This document shows positions 36,320 to 45,771 of a DNA stretch of 64,000 nucleotides, piece after piece. The notes beneath the pieces are model-generated. The model was given only the letters and a program-made list of their open reading frames with translations. It was not told the origin of the DNA and did no database searches. How positions within the stretch are numbered: the first letter of the stretch is position 1; every line of letters begins with the position of its first letter. The translations under genes were made by a program, and so were the position numbers. This DNA comes from HLUCCA09 sp965277275 (GTDB taxonomy: Bacteria; Pseudomonadota; Alphaproteobacteria; Rhodobacterales; Rhodobacteraceae), in assembly GCA_965277275.1 (NCBI GenBank), contig CBDICG010000002.1:3038001-3102000 (forward strand), written 5' to 3'.

Positions 36320-37223
36320 ATCATGTTGACAAATGGCGCAGCCGGAGTCGGATGGAAGCGATGTCGATGAAGCCCAGGAAGCTTTCGGCGGTTTTGTCGT
36401 AGCGGGTTGCAACTCGGCGTGCATTCTTCAGCTTGTTGGAGCATCTCTTGACCAGGTTCCGCAGGCGATACAGTGGGCGATCCACGCCAACGCGCTTTTT
36501 CCGCGACTTCCGTATTGGGATCACGGGTTGGATGTATCGGCTGCGCATGTCGTCACAAATGCTGTCAGCATCGTAGCCCTTGTCAGCGAGTAATACGAAA
36601 GGTTCGGGGAGGTTGTCGTCCATGACGAGGACGAAGCCGAGATAATCCGATGTCTGGCCAGACGTGATGTCCGTTCGCATCGGCAGCCCGGCGGCATTCA
36701 CCCTGAGGTGGATCTTGGTCGTGAAGCCGCCTTTCGAACGGCCAGAACCCTGTCGCGGAGTCCTTCGGACGTTCGGGACTGAAAATGATCCCCCGGATCA
36801 TTTCCGGGCGCCCCTCATCCCTTTAGCGCCCGCTGCCTGATGATGGGCACGGACAACAGTGCTGTCGACCATTTGAAGGGCGTCAGGGACGATCCGGCTC
36901 TCGGACAGCGCCTCCAAAATCAACTCCCAGAGACCAACGAGTGTCCAGCGCCGAAACTGTCGATAGACACTTGACCATTTCCCAAATCTCTGAGGCAAGT
37001 CTCGCCAAGGTGCCCCAGTGCGGGAAATCCAGAAAATGCCATCAAGAACAAGGCGGTGGTTGGTGGGTTTGCGCCCATTCGGGGCGCGGACAGACAAGAT
37101 GAACGGTTCAAAGAACGCCCACTCCTCGTCCGACATCAGGTCTCGTGCCAAGCTGGTCTCCATCGCAGATACCAGCTTGAATCATGCCTATCAGCGGGTG
37201 TGAATCCCTTTTGTCAACACGAC
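36320..37223 (-). mobile_element. IS5-family insertion sequence (about 904 bp), transposase frameshifted
   Basis: Ends ATCATGTTGACAAA and, inverted, TTTGTCAACACGAC form the terminal repeats, with CTAG on the left and CTAA on the right fitting the YTAR target of IS5. The transposase reads from ATG 37163 (METSLARDLMSDEEWAFFEPFI...VDSTVVRAHHQAAGAKG) and loses frame near 36800-36720, then resumes as RVNAAGLPMRTDITSGQTSDYLG...ADKGYDADSICDDM to 36321. The two halves hold different catalytic Asp residues, so it works only if frameshifting restores the frame. Confidence 0.85.
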
Positions 37224-37317
37224 CTAACCAGCTTTCTAGTCGCTTTGGCCTCCTGTGGCGAGTAGCGGTCGCATACTTGTCAGGCTAAGAGCGGGCTTTG
37301 ACGCATTTGCCGCGAAA

Positions 37318-37465
37318 GACAGGAAAGTCCGCTGAGCCGACCTTCCGAGGATCAGATTGCTGCGCGGTGCACGAACGGCAGGTTCGGGGAGCCGCATTGC
37401 AACATCGCTGAGCGCCGCGAGGGTCGGCAATGGGCCGAAAGCCTCGCAGTTCTACCAAACAAGTT
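37318..37465 (-). repeat. Inverted repeat IR1, right copy
   Basis: Inverted counterpart of 30010-30163. It runs directly into module B in the same relative order as IR1 copy 1 follows module A, so the repeat unit is really module plus IR1, about 650 bp, facing opposite ways at the two sites. Confidence 0.7.
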
Positions 37466-37611
37466 CCCCCCACACCCTTTGCAGCCGTAGCACCCTTTCC
37501 GTCCTCCGGCCACCTGCAGCTCGCGCTCCGGGATCCCCCACACACCCGAGGCCCCCGATGGTTCGCCACAGCCCCCAAGGTCCACCTCCGGCCACCCCCA
37601 CAAAGATCCTC

Positions 37612-38045
37612 GCACCTCCTCTTTAACGGCCCCTATTTATCGCACTGATCCCAATCAGGAAATCTGGCCCGAGGTCCTCCCTTCCCAGCCCTTTTCGGTA
37701 GCGTGTCCTAGGCTCTCTCCCCCCTTGCCGTTCCCTCCGGACGGGAGCCCTTGCCCAGAGCCCTAGAAAGAGGCCCCATCTCCGCTCCTGATGGGGGGTC
37801 CCATCTAGCGTCTCGACGTGATGCCTAATCCTTGGCCTTTTGCCTAGCAGATGGGCCACTCAGCCTCCGCTCGACCCTGATACTGGGCCTCGGTCGGAGC
37901 GACCTCCGTGGGGCGCATTTCCGCGCCGAGTGCAGAGTATGTTGTCAGTTGGCGGGGGCGGGGACAGGTGGCGAGACCGGCACAGGCGAAGGAGAGGGAT
38001 AAGCCGCAGTGTACCCGGCACCCGTGACACCCGTTGAACCCGTTG
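37612..38045 (-). repeat. Dispersed G-rich module, copy B
   Basis: On the minus strand it has the same order as copy A: ACGGGTT/ACGGGTG units with GTGTCACGGGTGCC (38040-38016), CTTCGCCTGT, GACAACATACTC, ATCTGCTAGGC (37860), GATGGGACCCCCCATC hairpin (37800), GATCAGTGCGATAAATAGGGGCCGTTAAAGAGG (ending 37617), and GTGGGGG. No coding frame is conserved between copies, so the module acts as DNA or RNA, not protein. Confidence 0.65.
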
Positions 38046-38520
38046 CGGTTTGCCCTGCTTAACGCCGGCCTCGCCTCGGTCGCCTTGCGAAGGCGCTTCC
38101 CCGCCAAGGACAATCGCGAAGGGCATATGAAGGGCGCGTTACGTCTCGGAGCGGGGGGAACGTCTCGACCGACCCAGTCCTGATACCAGACCTTTATGCT
38201 GAATGCCGTGAATGACTGGGAAGAGTCCACCTGTGAGTTTGATTTTCTTGCTGCGCGCGCTCGCAGCACAAATCATTCTGCATCTACTCGGGGTATAGTG
38301 TCGCAGTACGGCGTGAAAAACCCGCCACTTTTACGTCTCGCAGCGGGAAAACGTAGGCCAAGCATCAATCCACAGAACAATGCAGTCCCCTATATAGGAT
38401 CGTAACGGGACAGATCCTAACGAAGGTCAGACATCAAAGAGTTAAGAGATCAATCCATTGGTCTAATGCGATGTTGCACGATTGCTTTAGTGCGAAATTA
38501 GAGTAGTGTTTGGGCTGTTA
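38046..38520. other. Gene-free region between module B and the second regulator
   Basis: No supported gene. GC falls from about 60% to below 50% across 38200-38500, marking the entry into lower-GC cargo. Contains a short AT-rich stretch (CCCTATATAGGATCG near 38391). Confidence 0.4.
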
Positions 38521-39858
38521 CTACTGTTGCCAACCTGCGTCGGTCAGTTGTGATATCAGCTTTCTGGCATTTTCTGGATCATCAAACAAACGGAACATGA
38601 ACTCTTCGATCCTGCTTTCCGGCCACGCGGTTTCGTATTCATTCAAATACCGCTTCGCTTCTTTCTTCCGGCCTGAAGCCTGTAACGATGCGATTAAATG
38701 AGCACTATTTATTTCGCTGACCGGTTCGCCGTTTTCCACTGCTGCCAGGAGGACTGAGACCGCAGTATCGTACTCATCAAGATAAAATGACGCATTTCCA
38801 TAGACATTACGCCAGGGAAAACGTGTTCCAGCTCTGCCTTCGTGACGCTCTGGCGCTGTGCTTGTACGCGCTCTGTCAAAGTCGCCTGAGAAGAATGCAA
38901 TGATCGCGTCAATTTCAACCGTGATCAGGTCCTCTGGATCAAGGGAAACAGCGCGCTGTGACAGACGGTTTGCCTCTTCAAAGTTGCGCTCGAACATATT
39001 GACAAGCGCTAAAGCGGATTGGCACCAAGCTGAGGCAGGATCAAGGTCGACGGCGGTTTCCGCATATGTTCGGGCTTTCACCATCATTTGATCGCGTTTA
39101 TCGCCCAAGGGTGCAAGGCCGGCGAACATTGCAGAAGCTTGAGCCGCACCGGCGTGTCCGCCAAAGTAAGTCGGGTCGAGTTCAATTGCTTCTTCAAAGA
39201 GGATTAAAGCAGCAAGCAATCTTGTCGGCTGTGTTGCTGGGAACATCATGGTGCGCGCTTCTTCGGCTAAATTGAGCGCCTGGAGCGATGCTGGAGAAGC
39301 CTCAAAGAGTACACCACGTTGCACGCGCCGCTCCTCTGCATTGGGTGCAGCACTTTCGGCGACGAGTATGTCTCGCTTGGAAAACTGAAAGGCAGCAAAA
39401 AATGCTATTGCAACACATGCAGTGATTGATCCTACCAAAAAGGCAGTTTTTGGGACCTCCTTTTTTGGCCCTTCTTCGCTCAGACGTGTTGAATTGCTGT
39501 CTTGTTCTCTTTGGCTTGCGTACGAAAAACTTGGAGCGTAGCCACCTTTATCAACGTGTATCCGAACATTATCCTTGGCACCTTCTGTTCGATAATAAGC
39601 GTCAAGGCGTCTTCTTAATCGGCCGGCATCAACCCTGACGACGTTTGCAGTTTCGCTTTCGCGACTGGTATCTCGGCCATAAACATCCTGTGCAATCCTC
39701 TTGCCCAAGATCTTGTCACCTCGTCCCGAAATACTCTCCTGAACCACGTATGTCAGGAATTCCTTTAGGCGATCTGCACCATTAAACTCTTCGCTGGCGA
39801 GCACCCTTTCCAACGCGATGAGCGAGTCTTGCGATGTCACGCCAAAACCTGAAGTCAT
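38521..39858 (-). CDS. Membrane-bound regulator with N-terminal winged-helix-like domain and TPRs
   Basis: 445 residues. Residues 13-110 (LIALERVLASEEFNGADRLKEFLTYVVQESISGRGDKILGKRIAQDVYGRD...VVRVDAGRLRRRLDAYYRTEG...VRIHVDKGGYAPSF) form the winged-helix-like domain seen in marine bacterial TPR regulators. One membrane span at 138-160, then TPR-like helices (ALILFEEAIELDPTYFGGHAGAA, AETAVDLDPASAWCQSALALVNMF). Same plan as the regulator at 34661, with a different DNA-binding type. Divergent from the sulfatase unit. Low GC compared with the metabolic region. Confidence 0.8.
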   Translation of the reverse strand: MTSGFGVTSQDSLIALERVLASEEFNGADRLKEFLTYVVQESISGRGDKILGKRIAQDVYGRDTSRESETANVVRVDAGRLRRRLDAYYRTEGAKDNVRIHVDKGGYAPSFSYASQREQDSNSTRLSEEGPKKEVPKTAFLVGSITACVAIAFFAAFQFSKRDILVAESAAPNAEERRVQRGVLFEASPASLQALNLAEEARTMMFPATQPTRLLAALILFEEAIELDPTYFGGHAGAAQASAMFAGLAPLGDKRDQMMVKARTYAETAVDLDPASAWCQSALALVNMFERNFEEANRLSQRAVSLDPEDLITVEIDAIIAFFSGDFDRARTSTAPERHEGRAGTRFPWRNVYGNASFYLDEYDTAVSVLLAAVENGEPVSEINSAHLIASLQASGRKKEAKRYLNEYETAWPESRIEEFMFRLFDDPENARKLISQLTDAGWQQ

Positions 39859-39917
39859 TCAGTCCTGCCCCCATAAGTCATTGGTAAAAGTCGAAGATTC
39901 ATCACGGCAGCCGCCAC

Positions 39918-40223
39918 ATGTCACCATATCATGCCGTGTGTCGCGTCTACAATCTGTTTGTCACCTCATATCAGCGCTGCACAGAAACGCGGTGGGAACG
40001 TAAGGTGGAAGCGTCGACTTCAAAGCTAGCTCTAGTCTTCGGTGTAGAAGCGGACGTCATCCGTGAGCTTGCGAAGTCAGACCCGGTGTTTGAAGAGATG
40101 TGCGGGGACTTTCTCAGCCTTTGTGGCTTGAAGCCTGAAAATCCAAAAACGGCTGAACTCGTCGCAGAGAGCCGGGCCGGGCTCGAATATGAAATACGGG
40201 GATACTTGGCCGCTGAAAAGTAG
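39918..40223 (+). CDS. Small hypothetical protein ahead of the sulfatase
   Basis: 101 residues, MSPYHAVCRVYNLFVTSYQRCTETRW...LALVFGVEADVIRELAKSDPVFEEMCGDFLSLCGLKPENPKTAELVAESRAGLEYEIRGYLAAEK. Helical, acidic in its second half, no signal peptide. Separated from the sulfatase by 44 bp on the same strand. Not recognised; a start further in (GTG near 40004) cannot be excluded. Probably the first gene of the sulfatase operon. Confidence 0.5.
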   Translation: MSPYHAVCRVYNLFVTSYQRCTETRWERKVEASTSKLALVFGVEADVIRELAKSDPVFEEMCGDFLSLCGLKPENPKTAELVAESRAGLEYEIRGYLAAEK

Positions 40224-40267
40224 ATCGAACCTGTCGCGATGAATCTCGAAAAACCAACGGAGAAAAA

Positions 40268-41935
40268 ATGAAACTTGGAATGTTAGCAGTGCTTTCGTTG
40301 CTTTGCGCGGCACACTCAGCACTGGCACAGGACAACCCCATTATTCACGATGCCGAGTACTACATTCTGTTGAATGAACGCGCAGAGCAATGGGTGGAAG
40401 ATGATGCGGAGGTTGATGCGGTCCTCGCCGCGTTTCAAGACCAGAACAGTGGCCAGCCGCCCAATATTATCAGCATCTTGATAGATGATCTGGGTTTCGG
40501 CGACATGGGCATTCCTGAACTTAATGCGATACGTGGATACGAAACACCCAACATCAATGACTTTTCTGACGAAGCAATGCGTATGGTTCGCATGTACACA
40601 GAGCCATCTTGTACACCGACACGCGTCGCGCAGATGACAGGTCGGCTGCCGGTGCGCATGGGCATGGGCGATACGGCTGTGGATATCGCTGGGTTTGGCC
40701 TTCCGGGCAGCGAAGTCACTTTGCCGGAAGTGCTGAAACAGGCCGGTTACGCGACCAGCCATGTCGGAAAGTGGCACATGGGCGACATCGCCGAGAGTTG
40801 GGCCATGAACAACGGGTTCGATTATGCGCAGATGGCTGTTCACCAGCAAGGGCAGCTGACGATATTCAACGATGGCGCGATCAAGGAGCAGGTCTCTGTC
40901 GGGATTGAGGACTATCTTCCAACTTATACTATCGACAGCAACTTCCGTCCTGACGCCTCGGCTATGATGACAGTGATTGAAGGCGGAGCGGGTGGCCCAA
41001 TCCGCGAAATCCGAATGGACAGCGGAGAGCGTTGGAATGCGGCCAAATACGACGAAATGAACCAGGCTTTCCAAGATAAGGCACTGGAAGAACTCTCGCG
41101 ATTGGCTGGGGGCGACGATCCCTTCTTCTTGCAGTACTGGCCTATGATTCCACTGGACAACACCCGCGCTACTCGCGACGGTCCTGAATCAGCAAACGGT
41201 GGTCTTTACGTGGACAAGATGCAACAGCTGGACGGATGGCTTGGAGACATTTTTGACCGTGTGGACGAGCTGGGATTGGCAGATAACACCATCGTTGTTG
41301 TCATGGGCGACAACGGGCACTTCACCAAGTACTCGCCTCAGTCCGGCTTCACACCGATGATCTTCCGGGGAGGAAAGGTCGATACGACTGAAGGTGCGGT
41401 GCGGGTGGATGCCTTTATCCGCTGGCCCGGCATGATCGAGGCAGACGGTTTGCTCAACAGCATCATCCATGTGTCCGATCTTTATACGACGCTATCACGC
41501 TTTGCCGGCGCGGATCAGTACATTCCACGGGATCGGTTGATCGACGGAGTGGACCAATCAGCTTCGCTTCTGTTCGCGGATGAGCAAAGAGCCCGGCGCG
41601 ATCACGTTATCATCTATTCTGGCAGCAAGCCCGAACAGATCGTCAAGGATCAACTCAAGCTGAAGTTGCCACCTCCAGGCGCCAACCCGATTGCCGCCAA
41701 GTTTTACAACCTCTACCGCGATACCCGGGAGGAATACCCCGTATCGACGGAAGTCGGGGCCTGGGGTGGTCAGGAGTTTGTACGCATCCTAGCGCGCCAT
41801 AATGCGCGGAAGGAACTGTACCCGGATACTCCGCCTGCTTTTGGTATGCCCTATGAGGGCATTGAGAACATACGACCTGAATCTCAAGCTGCAGTGGACG
41901 CGTTCGTTGTGCGCCGCGATGCAGCAAAGCAGTAA
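40268..41935 (+). CDS. Secreted arylsulfatase (type I, formylglycine-dependent)
   Basis: 555 residues with a signal peptide (MKLGMLAVLSLLCAAHSALA, cut before Q21). The sulfatase core starts at NIISILIDDLGFGDMGIPE; the Cys-x-Pro-x-Arg site is Cys115 (CTPTRVAQMTGR), which is matured to formylglycine. Further motifs: GKWHMGD and VVMGDNGHFTKYSPQSGFTP metal site. Periplasmic. No sulfatase-maturing enzyme is in the window. Substrate could be a sulfated phenol or a marine polysaccharide fragment. Start ATG 40268 after GGAGAAAAA. Confidence 0.88.
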   Translation: MKLGMLAVLSLLCAAHSALAQDNPIIHDAEYYILLNERAEQWVEDDAEVDAVLAAFQDQNSGQPPNIISILIDDLGFGDMGIPELNAIRGYETPNINDFSDEAMRMVRMYTEPSCTPTRVAQMTGRLPVRMGMGDTAVDIAGFGLPGSEVTLPEVLKQAGYATSHVGKWHMGDIAESWAMNNGFDYAQMAVHQQGQLTIFNDGAIKEQVSVGIEDYLPTYTIDSNFRPDASAMMTVIEGGAGGPIREIRMDSGERWNAAKYDEMNQAFQDKALEELSRLAGGDDPFFLQYWPMIPLDNTRATRDGPESANGGLYVDKMQQLDGWLGDIFDRVDELGLADNTIVVVMGDNGHFTKYSPQSGFTPMIFRGGKVDTTEGAVRVDAFIRWPGMIEADGLLNSIIHVSDLYTTLSRFAGADQYIPRDRLIDGVDQSASLLFADEQRARRDHVIIYSGSKPEQIVKDQLKLKLPPPGANPIAAKFYNLYRDTREEYPVSTEVGAWGGQEFVRILARHNARKELYPDTPPAFGMPYEGIENIRPESQAAVDAFVVRRDAAKQ

Positions 41936-42019
41936 ACGGTCAACAGAACCGCGAAGTCACCTTTCGTGGTGGCTTCGCATACCATGCAAATGCACATCAA
42001 TACGTTGAGGATCGAGACC

Positions 42020-42760
42020 ATGGCACAGCATGTATCAAGGTTTGGCGCGAGCATTGCATTAACCACTGTACTCGCTGCATCTTCCCCGGCCGCCGCTCAA
42101 GACGACTGGGACTTTACAGGTTTGATCTATTTGTGGGGTGCCGAAATTGGCGGTGAGACCGTCACGGGGCAGGACGTGGACGTGAGTTTCAGCGATATCG
42201 TTGAAAACTTGGATTTTGGCATCATGGGTACGCTGGAAGCGCGAAGAGGCCCTTGGGCCGTGTTTGGCGACGCGATCTACCTGAATATATCAGATGATGA
42301 CGGCGCTTCGGTAGGACCTGGTATTCCCGCCTCTGTTGATGTGGACATCGAAGGCTTGGTCCTCGGCGCTGGCGTGGGCTATGATGTTGTTAACGCTGGC
42401 GACTACCGATTGAATACGTTTGGTGGTGTCCGATACCTCGATATGGATACCTCGGCCAATCTTTCGATTGCAGGCGGATCTCAACGGGTGCGGGACGATT
42501 TCAGTAATTGGGACGCTATTGTTGGCGTTCGCGGAATGTACGCCCTGTCAGATCAGTGGGGTATCGTTTACTATGGCGATGTCGGCACCGGTGATACCGA
42601 CTTAACCTGGCAGGTCGCGCTGGCGCTTGATTACGAGTTCGACAACTGGGCACTGACCTTGGGATACCGTCACCTTGCTTGGGACAACCTAAACGCTTCT
42701 GCAACTCTGACTGATATTGAGTTTTCGGGTCCATTTGTCGGTGCGAAGTTCGGTTTTTAG
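42020..42760 (+). CDS. Predicted outer-membrane beta-barrel protein
   Basis: 246 residues from ATG 42020 (GAGGATCGAGACC upstream). Signal peptide ends ...ASSPAAA before QDDWDF. Alternating hydrophobic strands with the pattern of small porin-like barrels (WDFTGLIYLWGAEIGGE, IVGVRGMYALSDQWGIVYYGDVG, WALTLGYRHLAW) and a terminal Phe (FVGAKFGF), the usual signal for barrel assembly. Lies 84 bp after the sulfatase, probably same operon. Could be a structural or uptake protein for the sulfated substrate. Confidence 0.78.
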   Translation: MAQHVSRFGASIALTTVLAASSPAAAQDDWDFTGLIYLWGAEIGGETVTGQDVDVSFSDIVENLDFGIMGTLEARRGPWAVFGDAIYLNISDDDGASVGPGIPASVDVDIEGLVLGAGVGYDVVNAGDYRLNTFGGVRYLDMDTSANLSIAGGSQRVRDDFSNWDAIVGVRGMYALSDQWGIVYYGDVGTGDTDLTWQVALALDYEFDNWALTLGYRHLAWDNLNASATLTDIEFSGPFVGAKFGF

Positions 42761-42777
42761 ACGTAGTAGGGCTTGTT

Positions 42778-43827
42778 GACTCTGTTGCACAAAAGAGCTC
42801 ATTGCCGTGGCCCCCCTTTCCCCGGACAGACTTATCCCACGACCTCTGTGACAGGGATGCCGAGCGCTGTGTAGCCGTTCAGAACGGCGATACGGACCTG
42901 AAGCTCGGCGACGTGCCGGTCGAAGTCCCGTGCCATGAGGCGCTGCCCCAGCAGTTTCACATAGTGCATCTTCGTTTCGACGCGGCTTCGGCGGTGGTAT
43001 CCGCTCCATCGTCGCCAGAGGGCACGACCGAGGTATTTCGATGCCCGCAGTGCTTCGTTTCTTGCGACCGCGCCGACGGTGACTGACTTCCACGGTTTGG
43101 CGTTCTTGCGGGGCGGAATGACAGCGTGGGCGCCGCGATCCGCGATGGCATGGTGGCATTTGCGGGTGTCGTAGGCACCGTCGGCGGTGACGCTGCCGAT
43201 CTGCTGGTGCGCTGGGATCTGGTTGAGTAGGTCGGGCAACACCGGCGCATCGCCGATGTGGCTCCCTGTGATCTCGATGGCACGGATCTCCAGCGTTTCC
43301 TCATCAATCCCCAGATGGATCTTGCGCCAGACGCGCCGTTTCGGGCCGCCATGCTTGCGGGCGTGCCACTCGCCTTCGCCCTCGACCTTGATGCCAGTGC
43401 TGTCGATCAGCAGGTGCAGCGGCCCCTTGGATCGGCGATACGGTATGTTCACAGCCAGGGTCTTCTGACGGCGGGACAGGGTGCTGAAGTCAGGCACCGT
43501 CCTGTCGAGGCCAATCAGCTGCAGCAGAATCTCGACGAAGCCGGTCGTCTGCCTGAGCGCCATGCCGAACAGCACCTTCATCGAAAGGCACGTCTGAATG
43601 GCGGCATCGCTGTAGGGCTGCTGCCGGCCACGCCTGCCTCTCGGCGCGGCATCCCAGCTCATCTCGGGGTCGAACCAGATCGTCAGCGAGCCCCGGCGCT
43701 TGAGCCTTCATTGTAGGCTGGCCAGTTCCTGGTCCTGTGGGTTGGGGGTGTGGGTCTGCTCATGCAACTCATCTACCATGTTGGATTCACGAGACGAATC
43801 CCCCACAGAATCTGTGCAACATAGCCG
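42778..43827 (-). mobile_element. IS5-family insertion sequence, transposase with a 5' frameshift
   Basis: Transposase reads 43662-42832 on the minus strand (MSWDAAPRGRRGRQQPYSDAAIQTCLSMK...LLIDSTGIKVEGEGEWHARKHGGPKRRVWRKIHLGID...SVTADGAYDTRKCHHAIADRG). The normal N-terminus (WPAYNE then LKRRGSLTIWFDPE) lies just upstream but is separated by a 2-base loss near 43710. Terminal repeats contain TCTGTTGCACA on the left and TGTGCAACATA on the right. The DDE core from residue 1 of the shortened frame is intact, so activity is uncertain. Confidence 0.85.
42832..43662 (-). CDS. IS5-family transposase (lacking about 25 N-terminal residues)
   Basis: 276 residues carrying the IS5 DDE catalytic region: Asp in LLIDSTGIKVE, Asp in SVTADGAYDTRK and Glu in YHRRSRVETKMHYVKLLGQRL. 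The missing N-terminus belongs to the DNA-binding part. Internal ATG 43662 is a plausible but unproven start. Confidence 0.75.
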   Translation of the reverse strand: MSWDAAPRGRRGRQQPYSDAAIQTCLSMKVLFGMALRQTTGFVEILLQLIGLDRTVPDFSTLSRRQKTLAVNIPYRRSKGPLHLLIDSTGIKVEGEGEWHARKHGGPKRRVWRKIHLGIDEETLEIRAIEITGSHIGDAPVLPDLLNQIPAHQQIGSVTADGAYDTRKCHHAIADRGAHAVIPPRKNAKPWKSVTVGAVARNEALRASKYLGRALWRRWSGYHRRSRVETKMHYVKLLGQRLMARDFDRHVAELQVRIAVLNGYTALGIPVTEVVG

Positions 43828-44019
43828 GGAGAGGGGGGTGACTTTCGCAGGGCTCTGGACAAGGGCTTGAAGGGAAATGGCAGGTAGGGGGGGGGCAGAA
43901 TTCAAGGACCGGCCTTGCAACGGGACTCATGCCGGGTAGACCGGTACAGGCATCTAGACCCGCATCGCACGCTCCCGCAGGTTGCTGTTTCCGCGATCCC
44001 TGCAGTATGACGACTGCAT

Positions 44020-45033
44020 ATGGATGTTCTCTCGCCCCAAAGCGGTATTCTGGTCGCAGCGCTACTGATCACGCTCTTCGCGGGCTGGGCAATCGCCAAG
44101 CGGTTAAGACCCGCGCGCGCGTTTCTGGCAGAGCATCTCTGGCTAGCCGCGTTCGTAGATTTTGTCCTGTTTCCCATGGCAGTGTTGGGCACTGGCAAAA
44201 TCGCCGGAATCCTCCTGAACGCTGTCGGTATCTCCGGCTGGCAAGAAACGGTGGGCCGCGTCACCGAACTTCTCATCTTTCTGGCTGTAGCGTCTGGCGT
44301 CGCACGCCTGTCAGAGGTCTGGATCCTGACGCAGGACGCCGCAGTTCATGCAACCAAGCTCTCACAGCTGACACGCAGTGTGCTTTACGGCTTCTGCCTG
44401 CTTGTCGGGCTTATCTTGTTTTTGTCGACCAATGGATACCCGGCCAGTCCTCTGCTCTATTCGACGGGTGTCGGGGCCGCGCTGCTCGCGTTCGCATTGC
44501 AACAGACGCTGGGGGACTTGTTCTCAGGAATTGCGTTGAGCATCGAGAGGCCGTTTCGTATCGGCGATTGGTTGCGCATGGATGATGGAACTGAGGGCCA
44601 GGTGACCGACATCAACTGGCGAGCCACCCGGTTGCGTGGGTGGGACAACACGACACTCGTGATCCCCAACGGATTGCTGGCACGTCAGAGCTTTACGAAC
44701 CTGCATGGGCCATCACACGTTTTTGCACCTTGGTACTTGGTGCGTGTCTCCGGCGAAGCAGATCCGCAGAAGGTGAAAGCGGTCCTCGAGAACGCTGCGA
44801 GGCGTTGTAATGCGGTGCTGGACAACCCTGCGCCGGTTGCGCGCCTGATCGACGGAACGACGATCCCCTACACGTACATGGTTTGGGTGCATTTCCAGAA
44901 TTACCCTGTCATGTTCATCGGCCGCGAGGAGCTCTATTGCGAAATCCGGCATGGGCTCCGGGAAGCGGGGCTCGAGACCGCTGCGACCATTCAGGAGGTG
45001 CGGCATCGCCCGGTAGACCCGAAACCTACCTGA
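44020..45033 (+). CDS. MscS-family mechanosensitive ion channel
   Basis: 337 residues. Four to five membrane spans in the first 170 residues, then the pore-lining TM3 region LYSTGVGAALLAFALQQTLGDLFSGIALSIERPFRIGDWLRM and the beta domain EGQVTDINWRATRLRGWDNTTLVIPNGLLARQSFTNLHGP, both hallmarks of MscS. The C-terminal domain ends EVRHRPVDPKP. An inner-membrane channel that opens on osmotic downshock. Island cargo; immediately after its stop the sequence joins a truncated integrase start. Confidence 0.88.
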   Translation: MDVLSPQSGILVAALLITLFAGWAIAKRLRPARAFLAEHLWLAAFVDFVLFPMAVLGTGKIAGILLNAVGISGWQETVGRVTELLIFLAVASGVARLSEVWILTQDAAVHATKLSQLTRSVLYGFCLLVGLILFLSTNGYPASPLLYSTGVGAALLAFALQQTLGDLFSGIALSIERPFRIGDWLRMDDGTEGQVTDINWRATRLRGWDNTTLVIPNGLLARQSFTNLHGPSHVFAPWYLVRVSGEADPQKVKAVLENAARRCNAVLDNPAPVARLIDGTTIPYTYMVWVHFQNYPVMFIGREELYCEIRHGLREAGLETAATIQEVRHRPVDPKPT

Positions 45034-45084
45034 GCCGCCCTGCTCGCAGGTGTCTGAGCGGCCGGCGAGACACACGCATCCACA

Positions 45085-45125
45085 ATAGAAGACGAAAGGA
45101 ACAGACGCATGTCTGCTCGAATACC
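45085..45125 (+). pseudogene. Truncated 5' end of a second integrase gene
   Basis: GACGAAAGGAACAGACGC followed by ATG TCT GCT CGA AT is identical to the ribosome site and first codons of the integrase at 32904 (about 34 bp in a row), then diverges after eight codons and meets a stop. The homology stops where the module C sequence begins. It marks the break point of a second element of the same family. Confidence 0.8.
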
Positions 45126-45176
45126 GCATGCCTGGACAAAGGCTTGCAGGGGGTGAAAACAGCGCCAACTTCGATC

Positions 45177-45243
45177 TAAAACACTGATTATCAGAAATAA
45201 ATCATGGCAACGGATAGACGCCGTTAAAGAGGGGGGAGGAATT
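45177..45243 (+). repeat. Dispersed G-rich module, copy C (truncated)
   Basis: Keeps only the inner part: ACACTGATTATCAGAAATAAATCATGG, then GCCGTTAAAGAGGGGGGAGG. Alignment with copy A is good across this 60 bp. It directly follows the integrase fragment, so this module lies on the outer side of an element end. Confidence 0.6.
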
Positions 45244-45705
45244 TGCTGGGGTCTGTCGGGTGCTGATGATGGATGGGATGGAAGCGACTGTGGCCACCCC
45301 CCCTCACCGTCCATCCCCTTCTTCTCCTCCTTCTCGCCCTCACACACGAGGTTGCCCGTGAAAAAAGGTCGCTTCATCGGGGAAAGCGGACGCGATCCCA
45401 CTTGGGGGTAAGTGCAGGGGTCCGGACTCTTCCGTCGTTCGGCTTGGAAACAGGGAGCAAAGTTCTTTGAACCGGTGATCGATGTTTCTTGGGGTCCTGT
45501 ATGAAGCCGCCCCGAGTTCCAACAGAGGACCGCTGTGGGCCCCGCGAAAAACAACGGGCCTCACGCTGCAGTGCAGCCGTGCTATTCGAGAACGCAGGGC
45601 CATCAAGCTCCTGGCGCCGGTATTCATGGCATCCCTCTATGGACGCTCATAGTCGAGAAGACCCTCAGCGGCCTCACGCCCTGCGAAGAGTTGGTTCCGG
45701 AAATC
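45244..45705. other. Gene-free stretch before the IS3 copy
   Basis: No supported gene. A C/T-rich run (CCACCCCCCCTCACCGTCC... to 45330) is followed by sequence without a consistent frame. Probably degraded mobile DNA. Confidence 0.35.
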
Positions 45706-45771
45706 TGAACAGCCGGGACAAGTGGATTTTCCGCGCAACAGCAGCATGATGCTGCAAGCGAGGAGAAGACC

